64,000 nucleotides of DNA from Emydura subglobosa (GCA_007922225.1 ML680037.1:2648876-2712875), one strand, 5' to 3'; numbered from the stretch's first letter, positions 1 to 11,365 are shown. Numbers and translations: made by a program. Notes: a model not told the origin generated them from the letters alone.

Positions 1-2
1 TT

Positions 3-251
3 TATGGCAGGCTGGACTTAAATGAGGACACTATTCCTGTGGTTATAGCCACCTGCTGTGTGTGCCATAAATTATGTGAAGATAAGGGTGAGAAGTTTGC
101 CCCTGGGTGGACCGCAGCGGCAGATTGTCTTGCATCTGAATATGAGCAGCCAGATGCCAGAGGTTTTAGAGGGCCACAACACGGAGCCATATGTTTAAGG
201 GAGGCATCGAGGGCCCATTTTGACAATGAGAACTCATCAGGTGTTTTTTGA
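3..251 (+). CDS. Harbinger transposase, C-terminal end (partial)
   Basis: About 82 codons are open from the left edge to a TGA at 249-251. The translation reads YGRLDLNEDTIP, then VVIATCCVCHKLCE, which corresponds to the 'VVxACCVLHN(L/M)CE' block near the C-terminus of HARBI1-like DDE transposases, followed by an acidic tail. The DDE catalytic residues lie upstream, outside the window. No stop or frameshift is visible in this piece, but that says little about the whole gene. An ATTAAA at 331-336 could serve as poly(A) signal. The Myb-like gene on the opposite strand ends at 406, so the 3' ends face each other about 155 bp apart. The alternative, a domesticated host gene, is unlikely because the partner gene is broken. 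Confidence 0.7.
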   Translation, partial: YGRLDLNEDTIPVVIATCCVCHKLCEDKGEKFAPGWTAAADCLASEYEQPDARGFRGPQHGAICLREASRAHFDNENSSGVF

Positions 252-405
252 AACAGCGCTGTGACATTCTATGACCGCTATACAGCTGTACGTGTGCATC
301 AGTGGTAGGTGCACATATCATATTCAACACATTAAAAAAGAGTGCTTCTTGTTTTGAGGATTTACTTTTATTATTAAACAAAACAGCACACAACACAAAC
401 AAATC

Positions 406-2109
406 CTAGAGGGGAGACAGTAGTGTGGGGCAGTGCCAGCTATGACAGCTGCATGTAAGTCCAGCTGTCATTCTCATAGCTGTCTGAGGGAGTGGAAGAA
501 GGAGGTTGCGAGATGGTCCATGACTTTGGTAGGAATGTTTAGGGGGAGTTGGTGGAGTGCAGGAAAAGTTTTGTTGCAGCTGAAGGGGGGGCCTAGCTTG
601 CATGAACTGTGTCTGCAATGACGCTATTGTCTTTAGAAGCTCTGTCTAATCCTCCATGACCTTGATCATGCGCTCTTGGCCAGCTAAAATTCTCTCTTGG
701 TTTTCCTTCCGTTCCTGTCTGTCCATCTTCTGAGATTCTGAAATTGACTGTCTCCTTGCCCTTTTCTCTCTTTTGGACGCCTCAGAGGACAGGAGTTCCT
801 GGAACATCTCCTCCTTGCTTCTCAGGGGTCGCTTCCTTACCAGTCGTAGGTGGTCTGCAGGCATAGGGGCCTTGGCTGTGAAGGTCACATCTGTGTAAGA
901 ACAAGAAACAATGAACAAAATCATTATTTTGAGTGCCCTAACAGTACACATGAATTACTGTGAAACACACCTCATTCTCACTGTCCCCCTGTGCAAAGTA
1001 CAGCTCTTTGATCAGCCTGAGAATGATAAGTGGGGGGGAGAGGCTACCATACCGACCATACAAGTAGATCTAGGTTCTGGGTGGGTACTTGCTTGGTACA
1101 TAAATGCAGGTACATAGGGAAATCAAATTTCAAATTGTGCCACCATTCTCCACAGGCAGGGGCGATGGAATCAAATATCTTGCTCCTTAGCAACAGCAAG
1201 GATGCTCGGATGCATCTCCTCCATATGAGCAGCTTCAAACCGGATCCCTATGCTGCATGACTGTGTGCTGCTTTGGTCCCTGCTGAAGTGATTACCAATT
1301 GGTGTGGAATCTGAGGCAGAGAATCAGGGAGTACCTCCAAGAAAGTTTCCTAGAGGTCACACTGGAGGATACCCGTGAAATCTCAGCGTGTATTAACGTG
1401 CTTCTCAGCTGTACTGCCTAGAAGCACAAGGGAACAGGAAAGCACATGCAAACACAGCTACTCCTGTGCATTTCTATCCCTTCAACCACCTCTATGTTTT
1501 GGCCGAGCTAAGGACCCCCATGCTTCCAGTACACAAGCAGCATCAGCTTCCAAACACTTACCAGAGCTCCCCTCGCCTGCATCCTGAGCTCCTGAGCTGA
1601 AGAGCTGGGGTTGGCTGTAGACTTCTGGGGTCGAGAACAGTTCCTGACTCCCAACCTCAGCAACCAAACTGCTCCCTGGCTCCGGTTCATCCTCCAGCTC
1701 CACTTCCCCATCGATGAACTCTTCATCAGGGATCAGTCCAGTATCTGCTGGCCTCAGGGCTGCGGAGGTGTCTATGGGCATCTTGGGGGTGGATGTGGGG
1801 TTGCCACTGAGGATAGATTCCAGTTCTTTGTAGAAGCAGCAGCTCATTGGCTCCACACCAGAGCGACGGTTTGCCTCCCTGGGCTTTGTGGTAGCTCTGC
1901 CGCAGCTCCTTGACTTTAGCTCAGCACTGCAGTTTGTCCCGCTCATAGCCCTTCTCCGCCATGGTACGAGAAATATGGTCGTAGGTATCAAAGTTCCTTC
2001 GGCTAGAGAGGAGCTGGAACTGCATGGCAGACTCCCCCCAAATGCTGATCTGGTCCAGCAGCTCCTTTGTGCTCCAAGCAGGAGAGTGTTTGCTGCATGG
2101 AGCTGGCAT
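406..2109 (-). pseudogene. Myb/SANT-like Harbinger accessory gene, two exons, decayed
   Basis: Exon 1 runs 2109 to 1562. It starts with a Myb/SANT-like helix domain (PAWSTKELLDQISIWGES), then reads ...REANRRSGVEPMSCCFYKEL, typical of Harbinger-linked Myb-like proteins, and ends in an acidic stretch. Exon 2 runs 890 to 406 and encodes a basic, glutamine-rich coiled-coil-like segment (KREKRARRQSISESQKMDRQ). The exons are joined by a clear donor (GTAAGTG, 1561-1555) and a pyrimidine-rich acceptor ending in ACAG at 891; joining keeps the frame (phase 1, giving ...SS-D-VTFTAK). Damage: an in-frame TGA at 1921-1923 (CGA to TGA would explain it), one extra base near 1880-1885 that shifts frame, and a TAG at 646-648. 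AATAAA on the minus strand at 372-367 is a plausible poly(A) signal. No long protein is expected from this copy. Confidence 0.72.
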
Positions 2110-2139
2110 GGTCGGCTGGGAAGATGAGATGCAAGAGTA

Positions 2140-2284
2140 TGTTTAGACTAGGCTAAAAGGTGTTTTACCCAACACATTAAAAATTCCTTAATATAGAAAG
2201 GGCAGGTTGTATTTGACTGTGTTAGATGACTGAGATAAGCCCTAGAGTAAATTAAACATGTTCACCTTTTCCCTAGTTTAGACA
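2140..2284. mobile_element. Short MITE-like element with about 22-bp inverted ends
   Basis: The left arm at 2140-2162 (TGTTTAGACTAGGCTAAAAG...) pairs with 2263-2284 (CACCTTTTCCCTAGTTTAGA...) with few mismatches. It sits right where the outer end of the Harbinger element is expected, so it may have inserted there or may be part of a rearranged terminus. No coding content and no certain target duplication. Confidence 0.5.
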
Positions 2285-2475
2285 GGGTCTCTGGTGACTG
2301 CAGAACTAGTGAAATCATGACATCAGAAGAGTCTGAACTGAAAGCTGAACAATTGTGAAGGGAAGGGAATTTTAGTTAGACTGTGTACAACTCTTTTTTG
2401 TTTATTTTTGTGAACAGCTATTTAATCCAAATTAGTCTAATGAGCATTCGTGTGTGTGTGTGATAATCATTTCCA

Positions 2476-2735
2476 ATGGGTCTTTAACTGATGCAGCTGC
2501 GCCACAGTAGCATGTCTGGTGAAGATGCTGTATGCCGACAGGAGAGCATAATTATTCCATCTCTAGAAGAGGCGGAAGCTATGTCGGCGGGAGATGCTCT
2601 CCCGCCGACATAGCACCAGTGTAGACAGTACTTAGGTTTCTGTAACTTGTGATGCTCAGGGGGTGTCTTTTTCACATCCCAGAGTGATGTACGTTAGATC
2701 GACTTAAGTGGTAGTGTAGACCTGTCCTCAGCAGT
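2476..2735 (-). mobile_element. Harbinger-type MITE, family A
   Basis: Read on the minus strand, the right end begins ACAGGTCTACACTACCACTT, the TIR style of Harbinger-derived MITEs, and a second CTGTCTACACTGG motif lies inside at about 2622. The core holds a perfect hairpin (2578-2614). The left end near 2476-2486 lacks a clear matching TIR and is probably diverged or truncated. A fragment of the same family lies at 11482-11545. Confidence 0.65.
2578..2614. repeat. Perfect 17-bp inverted repeat with 3-nt loop
   Basis: GCTATGTCGGCGGGAGA, then TGC, then the exact reverse complement. It is GC-rich inside AT-rich surroundings and forms the core of the family A MITE. It keeps three CpGs per arm although the rest of the element has drifted. 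Confidence 0.9.
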
Positions 2736-2770
2736 CTTTAGGCACCATTGATTGAATTAGAAACATTATG

Positions 2771-2835
2771 GATGAAATCCTGGCCCCACTGAATACAATT
2801 CTTGTCATTGACTTTAATGGGCCTAGGATTTCACC
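2771..2835. repeat. Short hairpin repeat, AAATCCTGGCC type (copy 1)
   Basis: The left arm GAAATCCTGGCCCCACTGAA pairs imperfectly with the right arm (about 2806-2833, TTTAATGGGCCTAGGATTTC). Related hairpins occur at 31387-31451 and 47789-47854. This looks like an old, widely dispersed amniote palindromic repeat; the family name is not known to me. Confidence 0.5.
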
Positions 2836-2839
2836 CTAT

Positions 2840-5264
2840 ATATGTCCCACAGGTTAGACAATTACTGGGAAGGAGAATGCCTGCTGTTGGTTCTGTTTTG
2901 ACAGCAGCCAGTGGGAGCGAAGAGCAGAACTTCTTAAATCAATGGTTATTTGAATAAAATTAATTTGAAAGATCTTTATGTACACTAGTGGTCATTTGTC
3001 TGAGATAGACGCTACTAATCCCCAGGCTTTCGGAAGCTAGTATTTTATCAGGTTTGCAATTTAAAATAATTACTTCTCCATTCTGCCTTGTGTGATTTAT
3101 GAAGAAATCACCTGGAGTTTTCTAGCGATGTGAAGTTTAGATTTTATAACTCACATACTGGGTTGTGGGTTATCATGTGACGTTTTAATTGCCAAAAATC
3201 ACACATAAAGGGAAATGTGCTGAGGGAACTGGGACATTTGAAGAACATAGGCATACTGCCTTAAAGCCAGGCATTTGATGAGATTAATGTTCTTGGCATC
3301 AAATCCAGCCAGTATTACATTCATGCTGTGGTAGGGATTTCTTTTTCCGTAGACCTCCTGATTGTAAAGGGGGATTCCAAAACCCACATGTGAGCAGCAA
3401 ATGTGTCTCCAAGTACACTGTGGAACATGGCCAATAACAGAAACCCTTGTACTGTCCAGTGCTGCTGTATGCTGACTGGAAATTGGATAGCTATATGAAT
3501 GTGGTGTATCACGGCATTCAGAAGTCATGTGAGAGGGACATCAGGAAACTGTAGCTGACAGTCACATCACTACCACTCTGAGGAAGATCAGTGCTTAAAA
3601 AAAGCACTGGATGCTTTCAGTACGACTGAACCCGGTGCTAGTCGCCATATGTTTGGATTAGAAGTCACACTGCTATAAAGATGCCACTATCCAGGCACTA
3701 CTCATACGTCATGCTTGTGATGACAGATCCTAAATATTCTGTCCTCTACTGCTCCTTTCCTTAGCCCAAGCAACAAGAAGAAGCTAAAAGAAACAGTGGC
3801 AGGCACCCAGCATACAGCCTGCAAATCATCCTAGTTCTGATGCAGTTATCTCTGTCATTAAGATCACTGAGCCTTAACGCACTCTGTGTATGTGTGCATT
3901 TTTCTTCCTTTTGAAAAAGAGCGATTATCCTTTCATTTGGAGTTTTAGTCTTATAACAACATTATTATGTGGGTTGACTAAATATATCACTCTTAATCAG
4001 ATGCAGAATGGCATATCCTACCTCCTTGACAGCATTATGGACCACATACTATTTGATTTAGGCTGATGAAAGGATTGTAAATATGGAGCTTCAAACGACG
4101 CTCGCTGCTAGAACTGGGCTTCTTATTCCAGTCTGAGTGCAAATACACCTGAAAAATGCGGGTTTGGCTGTGAATGATCAGAAAATGAATACCAGTGCTG
4201 GTGCATGTTTGTTTCTGAGTCTGAACACAAATGTGAACATGCAACAGGAAAGCAGAGATTTGGGGCGAAGTTGATGTGGATTGTTTTGGCAATGTGGGCC
4301 AAAAATGATGGGAAGTCTGAAACTGGTAGGCCTTGCCCTGTGTTGCTGTGATGAACAAACTAAACTCTAGCCATATATATATTCTGGATTGTGCTGGGCT
4401 TAAATTGTGTGGCTTCCTGATCTATTTCTTGCACCCCAATGATGAGTGCAGTGGTGAATTATAATTTCTAAAGCAGCCTGAAATAAATTAAAAAATACAC
4501 AAAAGGAGGCCTTGTTTACTTTACCACATGAATTTAAGTAAATGAAAACCTCTTGGGGGAAAACTGGCGCCCGTGCATATGTGAGCCATTACTTTTTGAA
4601 CCAGAACTAACTTTACTGAAAGCTGCATTTCTTGGTAGTCATATGGAGTCTGCTATGGCAGAAGCTAAAATTCTGGCTCAGGAGTTCGTTTACTAAATGC
4701 AGTCTCCTGATTGGCACAGGAGAGGCAGACAAAATGGTGGTGAACAGAGTGCAATTCACACATCAATTAAGCATTGCAAGCTTCTCTTTTTGATCTATGC
4801 TCCACACAACCAAAGTCACAGAATGCTTTGCAGAAAATGATCAGGGCCACCGCCAGCATAGAAAGAGGGAACATTTTGTTAAAGTACACTGCATTTCTCT
4901 TTCCAGAAGTCAAGTACATGAAATCACTGTCACTGATATTGCTGTTCAAACTGTAGGTAATTACAGTTCACCTCACCAGCTTCCTAAACTGTTGCTGTTT
5001 TATCATTTAGATACCTTCAGGATGGCCACTCTTCACTGAGCTGATACCAAGCCATTTCTGCTTGAATCTACTTATCTGCTATGTTCCCAGAGTGCAAAGT
5101 GTACAGAATCAAAACTAAATGTAGTAACTTTCTGGAGTGAGGTAATCCATGTACTCTAGGGACCTGCAGGTCCCATTACATGAGGATCTAACCTGTTATA
5201 TGACCTAGGATGGACTTTGTGGTTTTTTACTGTGCGCCTTTGAACTCATATCTGAACATAGCAC
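2840..5264. other. Unassigned noncoding DNA
   Basis: AT-rich sequence with no open frame above about 110 codons and no recognised domain, splice-bounded exon or repeat end. I see nothing specific here. Confidence 0.5.
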
Positions 5265-5330
5265 CAGATTTTCAAAGGTATTTAGATGCCTAAAGAGGCA
5301 GATAGGCTCCTAAATACCTTTGAAAATCTG
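5265..5330. repeat. Palindromic mini-element, 21-bp perfect arms
   Basis: 5265-5285 is exactly reverse-complementary to 5310-5330; with two mismatches the arms extend to 28 bp (5265-5292 and 5303-5330), leaving a 10-nt loop. The arm core is TTTTCAAAGGTATTTAG. A related, partly decayed form may be at 10959-11002 and the motif TTTTCAAAGG recurs at about 30136. This is MITE-like and noncoding. Confidence 0.85.
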
Positions 5331-7136
5331 TCCCTAGTGTTTGTAAGAGGATGTTGTCAGGGATACTGAAAGGGCAGTCCGGTCTTCAGTGTTATCTGGA
5401 CAAACTTACAGTGTATGAGAGAGACATCTGCACAGCGTGAAGAAAATCTGAGCACTGCACTGGAATGTACAGCTAAGGTGTGATTGAAACTAAGTTTTGC
5501 TAAGTGGATTTTTAGACAGACAACCTTCCCCCCACACACCTTTTTTGGGGAAGGGAAAAGAGGAGGGCCATCATCTTAAGGAGAGCCATAAGCCTTAACT
5601 CAGGCTACACTATAGGCCAGAGCACCAGATGTGATCACTTTATATTCTTTTTGGAATTTACTTCATAGCACTATATGCCAACCTTACTGCAAGTTATGCA
5701 ACAGTTGAGGACCCCTGCAGGCATCATTACCTGGTAACTAGTTTTTTTCAGACTAATGCTGCTTAGTCTAGTTTTGAAAAAATCAAAACATTAAATTGCT
5801 ACAGGCCCAGAGCCTGCCTTGTTTGATCTTACCTTGCCTGCTGTACGGTCTTCACCACAGCTGCTTCAGATTCCTGAAATAAATGAAAAAGAACATTTGT
5901 ATTTACAACAAGGACACTAACAGGATCCAAGCAAAAATATTATGTGGTTGAAACAGATGCCCTTACCTGAATTAATATTAAGGATTTATGTTTAATTTAT
6001 GGACTGGTTACCAGCTCCATAACATCACTACTCAGAAATAGACTCAGGTAAACTGGAGTGCCTGTTTGACAATAGTGAGTCCAGTTGCTGTCCATGGTAT
6101 AGTGATAGGGCAGTTTAAGGGAAACACACTTCAAGAAAATACGTTCTTTCAATAAGCCCTCCCCAATTTGGACGCATTCTCGGTCTCTTCTCTTCTCAGT
6201 GTCCCCTTTTTTCCTATCTTTATCTCCCTCTTAATTCCTAAAGTTCAGATTCTTTTCCTTTGATCTCCCTGAATAAACTTAAGCTGGAGTGGGAAGCAGG
6301 AGGCCTGAGGCAGAGGAGAGGGCTCGGAAGTTAAAGGAACAGTGGCTCGAAGAGGGAAGAAGGCCTGGAGGCTGAAAAGAAGGTTGGTGCCTAAGGCATG
6401 GACGGACCCACGGAGCAGCAAGGGGAGTTGGTCGGACAGCATTGCCAGCATGTAGCTCATCAGCAGCCGAACTCAGCATAGCAGTGCGGCATCTGTGAGG
6501 GGCAGAGGGATCAGCCATGAGGGAGATGAACTCAGACAGCCTGGACACGAGAGGATTGTGAAAATGAAGATAAATAAAGATTTAGATAGCTAAAAAGAGA
6601 GCGATGTGGGGCCAGCCCTAGCCAATACTTCTCCCCTCTTTCCCTCCTGCTCTCTCATGATGGAGCTGGTGGACCCCCATGGAGAGGTGGTCCCACATTT
6701 TGGTCTGGTGAGCCTCCTCTCAAATTCCTCTCAAGGAATTTGTCCTTAATCTGGCCCTGACTATGCAATATCAATCAGGATATGAAATTATTTCTGCAGC
6801 TTGCTTGTCTCACTCACTGGAACCAGCCAATGTGTATCCACCTCACGATTCACCCACAAGGGTTTCCATTATGGTCGAGTTGTATCAGTGCACCATGGCA
6901 TTTCAACTGGAAGGACGCCCGAATGGAATGGATGACACAAAAAAACCATAGAATGATTAGGAATTCTTTGATGGCTTTCTTTTCACAGGGATTGCTGTAT
7001 TATGATAACGCTGTTATTGCTGCTAAGGGATCATTGTGACACTAAGAGCCAGGGGGCTCTGTGATATCTAGCTGTGCATTTCAGCTGGCCTGGCCAGCCC
7101 AGTGTACCCCAACTCACTTTTGTTATAATCAGTATC
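5331..7136. other. Mostly unassigned; possible old hAT-like remnant at about 6607-6762
   Basis: Most of this stretch shows nothing recognisable. 6180-6760 is a mixed purine/pyrimidine-rich region. At its right end CTTAATCTGGCCCTG resembles, in reverse complement, the TIR of the hAT at 41329 (CAGGGCCGGATTTACA), and GGGGCCAGCCCTAG at about 6608 could be the other end, but no clean 8-bp target duplication flanks them. Confidence 0.3.
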
Positions 7137-8639
7137 CAAAAGGAGTTGGCTGAGATGATTTCAGAGCCATTGGCTATTATTTTTGAAAGCTCGTGGCAAC
7201 AGGGGGAGGTCCCTGAGGACTGGAAAAAAGCAAATATAGTGCCCATCTTCAAAAAAGGGAGGAAAGAGGACCCAGGGAACTACAGACCGGTCAGCCTCAC
7301 CTCAATCCCTGGAAAAATCATGGAGCAGGTCCTAAAGGAATCCATTTTAAGGCACTTGGAAGAGAGGAAGGTGATAGGAACAGTCAACACGGATTCACCA
7401 AGGGAAAATCATGCCTCACCAACCTGATTGCTTTCTATGATGAGGTGACTGGCTCTGTGGATGTAGGGAAGGCGGTGGATATGATATACCTTGACTTTAG
7501 CAAAGCTTTTGATACTGTCTCTCACAGTATTCTTACCAGCAAGTTAAAGAAGTATGGGTTGGATGAATGGACTATAAAATGGTTAGAGAACTGGCTAGAG
7601 CATAGGGCTCAACGAGTAGTGATCAATGGCTCCATGTCTAGCTGGCAACCAGTCACAAGCGGAGTTCCCCAGGGGTTGGTCCTGGGGCCGGCTTTGTTCA
7701 ACATCTTTATTAATGATCTGGAGGATGGGTTAGATTGCACCCTCAGCAAGTTTGCGGATGACACTAAGCTGGGGGGAGTGGTAGATACCCTGCAAGGTGG
7801 GGATAGGATACAGAGTGACCTAAACAAACTGGAGGATTGGGCCAAAAGAAATCTAATGAGGTTCAACAAAGAAAAGTGCAGAGTCCTCCACTTAGGAAGG
7901 AAGAATCCCATGCACAGCTATAGACTGGGGACCGACGAGCTGGGCAGCAGCTCTTCAGAACAGGACCTGGGGGTAACGGTGGATAAAAAGCTGGATATGA
8001 GTCAGCAGTGTGCCCTGGTTGTCAAGAAGGCTAATGGCATATTGGGCTGCATTAGGAGGGGCATTGCCAGCAGGTCACGGGAAGTGATTATTCCCCTCTA
8101 TTCGGCATTGGTGAGGCCGCATTTAGAATATTGTGTCCAGTTTTGGGCCCCCCACTACAAAAAGGTTGTGGACAAGTTGGAGAGAGTCCAGTGGAGGACA
8201 ACAAAAATGATTAGGGGGCTGGAGCACAGGACTTATGAGGAGAGGCTGAGGGAACTGGGCTTGTTTAGTCTGCAAAAGAGAAGAATGAGGGGGGATTTGA
8301 TAGCGGCCTTTAACTACCTGAAAGGGGGTTCCAGGGAGGATGGGGCTAGGCTGTTCTTGGTGGTGGCAGATGACAGAACAAGGAGCAACGGTCTCAAGTT
8401 GCAGGGCGGGAGGTCTAGGTTGGACATTAGAAAAAAGTTTTTCACTAGGAGGGTGGTGAAGCACTGGAATGGGTTACCTACGGAGGTGGTAGAATCTCCA
8501 TCCTTAGAGGTTTTTAAGATGAGGCTTGACAAAGCCCTGGCTGGGATGATATAGCTGAGGTTAGTTCTGCTTTGAGCAGGGGGTTGGACTAGATGACCTC
8601 CTGAGGTCCCTTCCAACTCTAATATTCTATGATTCTATG
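7137..8639 (+). mobile_element. CR1 LINE, 5'-truncated, 3' end intact
   Basis: The element enters inside the reverse transcriptase and runs to the canonical CR1 3' end: a GACCTCCTGAGGTCCC stretch followed by two copies of the ATTCTATG octamer (8624-8639). 5' truncation is normal for target-primed reverse transcription. The level of frame retention suggests a fairly young copy compared with the CR1 at 50894-52235. The 5' boundary is placed where protein similarity begins and may be off by tens of bases. Confidence 0.9.
7141..8554 (+). pseudogene. CR1 ORF2 (reverse transcriptase, C-terminal two thirds)
   Basis: The first part (to about 7380) reads SGEVPEDW-like [20 protein letters not shown] and [17 protein letters not shown], the start of the RT fingers. 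A missing base near 7378-7383 shifts the frame, after which 7445-8554 is open for 369 codons to a TAG. Motifs are in order: [11 protein letters not shown] (motif A), [20 protein letters not shown] (motif B), and FADDTKL (motif C; catalytic DD at codons 105-106 of the open part, about 7757-7762), followed by the thumb and the CR1 C-terminal region ending KALAGMI. The endonuclease domain is absent through 5' truncation, so the copy cannot mobilise itself. Confidence 0.9.
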
Positions 8640-10060
8640 TGATATGTCATTGGAAAGCTCATCACTCACTGGTTTTAGTATCATTGTACAATGTAGGTGC
8701 AAACAACGGATACAAAGTTATGGACATTAACTGAAATTATAATTTTTTAAATGAGTTTGCCAGTCAAACAGGAGTTACTGTACCCTAAACAAAGGAATGT
8801 GGTTTCTCCACCAGCCAGTTACTTCCAAAGGACTTTGAAAGCCAAAGTACTTTGAAGGGAAATTTTACCTGAGCTCTAAAGACAAGGGGGTTCTAAACCT
8901 CAAATACTAAGCCATTGATTCAACAACTTGACTACAATATTAGTGTATCATGTAAAGTCTTTTATGAGTACCTGTAACAAGCGGGTGTTTGTATTAACAA
9001 TGTCTATATTAACAGTACAGAAAGAATTATGAATACTCTTGATATAATGTTTTAAAGCGTGTGGCCGAACAAAGGAAAGAATAGCTCCCACCCAGACAGG
9101 AGGGAGAGCAGCTATTTACCTGTCTCTTATGTCTGTTAAGCCTAGTAGAATCAAAACAATGGAAGCCCTATTTACATACCAGGGGATAGGAACCCCACAG
9201 GAAGGGAAGAACAGCATGTCAGCTTCCTGGTGGGTGAGCACAGCAAGCTGAGTACACAGGACGGCTCCCTGCCTCTCTGAAGCATGGTCATTGGGAGATA
9301 TAAGCAAGGACAGAAGCCATTTTAGGCCTCCATCACTAGACAGACACAAAGGAACAGAGCCCTTGCAATCTGACAAAGATGGGTCCTTCAACCAAGAAGG
9401 ACTGACGTCTCTGGGAACTGAACATAGTTGAGAAACCTGCTGAGGAAAAGCTTGTGCCTTACTAGATTAAGTTTTAGACTTTTAGAAGTGTATTTTGTTT
9501 TGTTTTGCTTGTAACCCTTTCTGTCTTCATTCCTTATACTTGAACTCACTTAATCCTATGTCTGTTTTGTTAATACATTCATTTAATTTTTACCATAAAC
9601 CAACTCAGTGCTGTGATTAATGGGAAAGCTGTATTTACGCCCAGTTAGGTCAATAAATTGTGATGTGGTTTTGTCTCTTTATAAGAGCAACAAACCTTAG
9701 TATTTCCCTGAGGTGTCCAGGAAAGGGCTGGCCACTTCAGCACACATGGTTTTGGGGTAATTCGGGACCGGGAGTGTGTTGGGGTCACCTTGCTGGTTGT
9801 AACCAAGGCTGGTGGAAGCCAGAGTGCGACTGGTGTGTTGCTGGTAGGCTGCTGGGGTCAGAGCTGCTGGACCAGGGCTGCAGCTATATACAGACACTCA
9901 GGGTGTGACCTGCATGCTAGTAGGTTGGTAATGAGTGGCCCAGATTGGGACCTATAGGAGCAAGGCATTGTGAAGCACCTGGGGCTACAGAGCAGGTGGT
10001 GACACAACCTCACTGGTCTGGATTTGCATCCCCTAACCTCAACAGGAACGTGGCAATCAT
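8640..10060 (+). mobile_element. Long old interspersed repeat, possibly LTR-derived
   Basis: From GATATGTCATTGGAAAGCTC through a GT-rich stretch at about 9480-9520 to ...ACACAACCTCACTGG this looks like one dispersed repeat, recalled from turtle sequence rather than proved here. It has no coding domain; frames inside (for instance 9858-10286 on -) carry no motif. The CR1 at 7137-8639 may have inserted into its left part, since sequence just before 7137 has a similar character. Class and exact ends are unresolved. Confidence 0.35.
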
Positions 10061-11365
10061 TGATCTTCTGAATTTCACCAAGGTAGTGGTATGTGATGCT
10101 GGAGTTATCTTGGAAGTCAGCTAGATGGAGATAGAGTATACTAATGTTCTTCCTTGTTGCTTTAATGTGACTGCTGGATAATCTGAAGTCATGAGGAGTT
10201 CCCTGAGAACATAAAAATGGGCTTTCACTGAGCCCTCTTGTTACTTGGGTTCCAAGCATTAGCCTTACGTTCCCCTCCCCCATCACCCTGGGTTTCTGGA
10301 AAGAGGATACAGGGTTTTACTTTCCCTCTATGTCTTCTAGCATAAGTAGGGAGGATAATATTGTCCTTCCTTTTTAACTGTTAGTGGATTAAGGGCTTTT
10401 GCTTCTGTTCCCTAAGTGTATTTGAGCCACGAGTGGCTGCTCCACATCCCACAGAGTTGGTCCAGGGTGGATTGTGGCAGTTTAGTCTTCTTTCCTTACA
10501 TAATCTAGATAGAAGTGCTCCGTTTTCTTCACAATATTGACAGAAACCATTACTAAACCTTAGTGTTGACATCCACCCACATCAGATATCCCTCCTCCCT
10601 TGCCATCTCATCAGCTATTTTTTCTCAATGTCTTTACTTAAAAGATGTTGGGTAAAGTGATTTGTACATTTTGTCACATTTTTACATCAACTTTTGTATG
10701 ATTTGTTTTTATTTACAGCTATTTGTCTTTCATGTTCCTTTTCTCTCTTCCTCTACTCTATTTCTTTCCCTGTATCTTGGTAAATATTTCCCTTCATATG
10801 CTTCAGTGTCTGTTTTTCCTCAATCTAGTTTCCAGGCATTTTCCCCAATAAATACTTTTTCTACTTTTCACTTAATTGATTCTATCTCCGCTCAGTTTCC
10901 TACTAACTCTAATAGGAATTGCAAATGCTCAGCCCCTCTGTCTGTTAGGCCACTTTTATTTAGGTGCCTAACTGTGGACACAGAGGCCTAAGGTTAGCAC
11001 CTATGCTTGAAGAAATTGACCTAAATTCATGAGAACTTTGACAGCATCTTCTAACAGCACCATTTAAAAATGAGTAGCTTTGTACTAGACTTCAAAATTA
11101 CAGGGAGAGGAACCTATTTAGTGAGTGCGACAAGCTTATAGACCCATTATGAAAAATAGTCCAGCCCAAGAATCCTGTTGTGAAATACAAAGAAGACATT
11201 GTAGCATGAACATAGAGTAAATTCCAGAAGGTAACACCTGGAATTCAGTAAAACAGGCAAAATAAAAATAAATAAAGTAGTGGAAGCCAATGTACTAAAA
11301 CTTTCCCAGACAGGACGAAGCAAGAATAAGGGCCTGACTTCTCCAACTTGATGTTATTCTAAGTA
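10061..11365. other. Unassigned; T/C-rich strip and a small hairpin
   Basis: 10640-10870 is T-rich on +. 10959-11002 contains TAGGTGCCTAAC and an imperfect reverse complement (GGTTAGCACCTA), likely a decayed hairpin repeat. Nothing else recognised. Confidence 0.4.

Larger units (their letters stand above)
1..2139. mobile_element. PIF/Harbinger DNA transposon, one end cut by the window edge
   Basis: Two convergent genes mark this as a Harbinger element: the end of a DDE transposase on + (3-251) and a Myb/SANT-like gene on - (2109-406). The PIF/Harbinger superfamily encodes exactly this pair; the Myb-like protein helps import the transposase into the nucleus and bind the TIRs. The transposase N-terminus and the left TIR lie outside the window. 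I cannot find the expected GTCTACACT-like TIR beyond 2109: a separate inverted-repeat element begins about 2140, so the outer end is lost or replaced. The right boundary is therefore approximate. Confidence 0.75.

Noticed and set aside
9858..10286. 142-codon open frame on -
   Set aside because: It is inside and beyond an old interspersed repeat, with no motif or start context.
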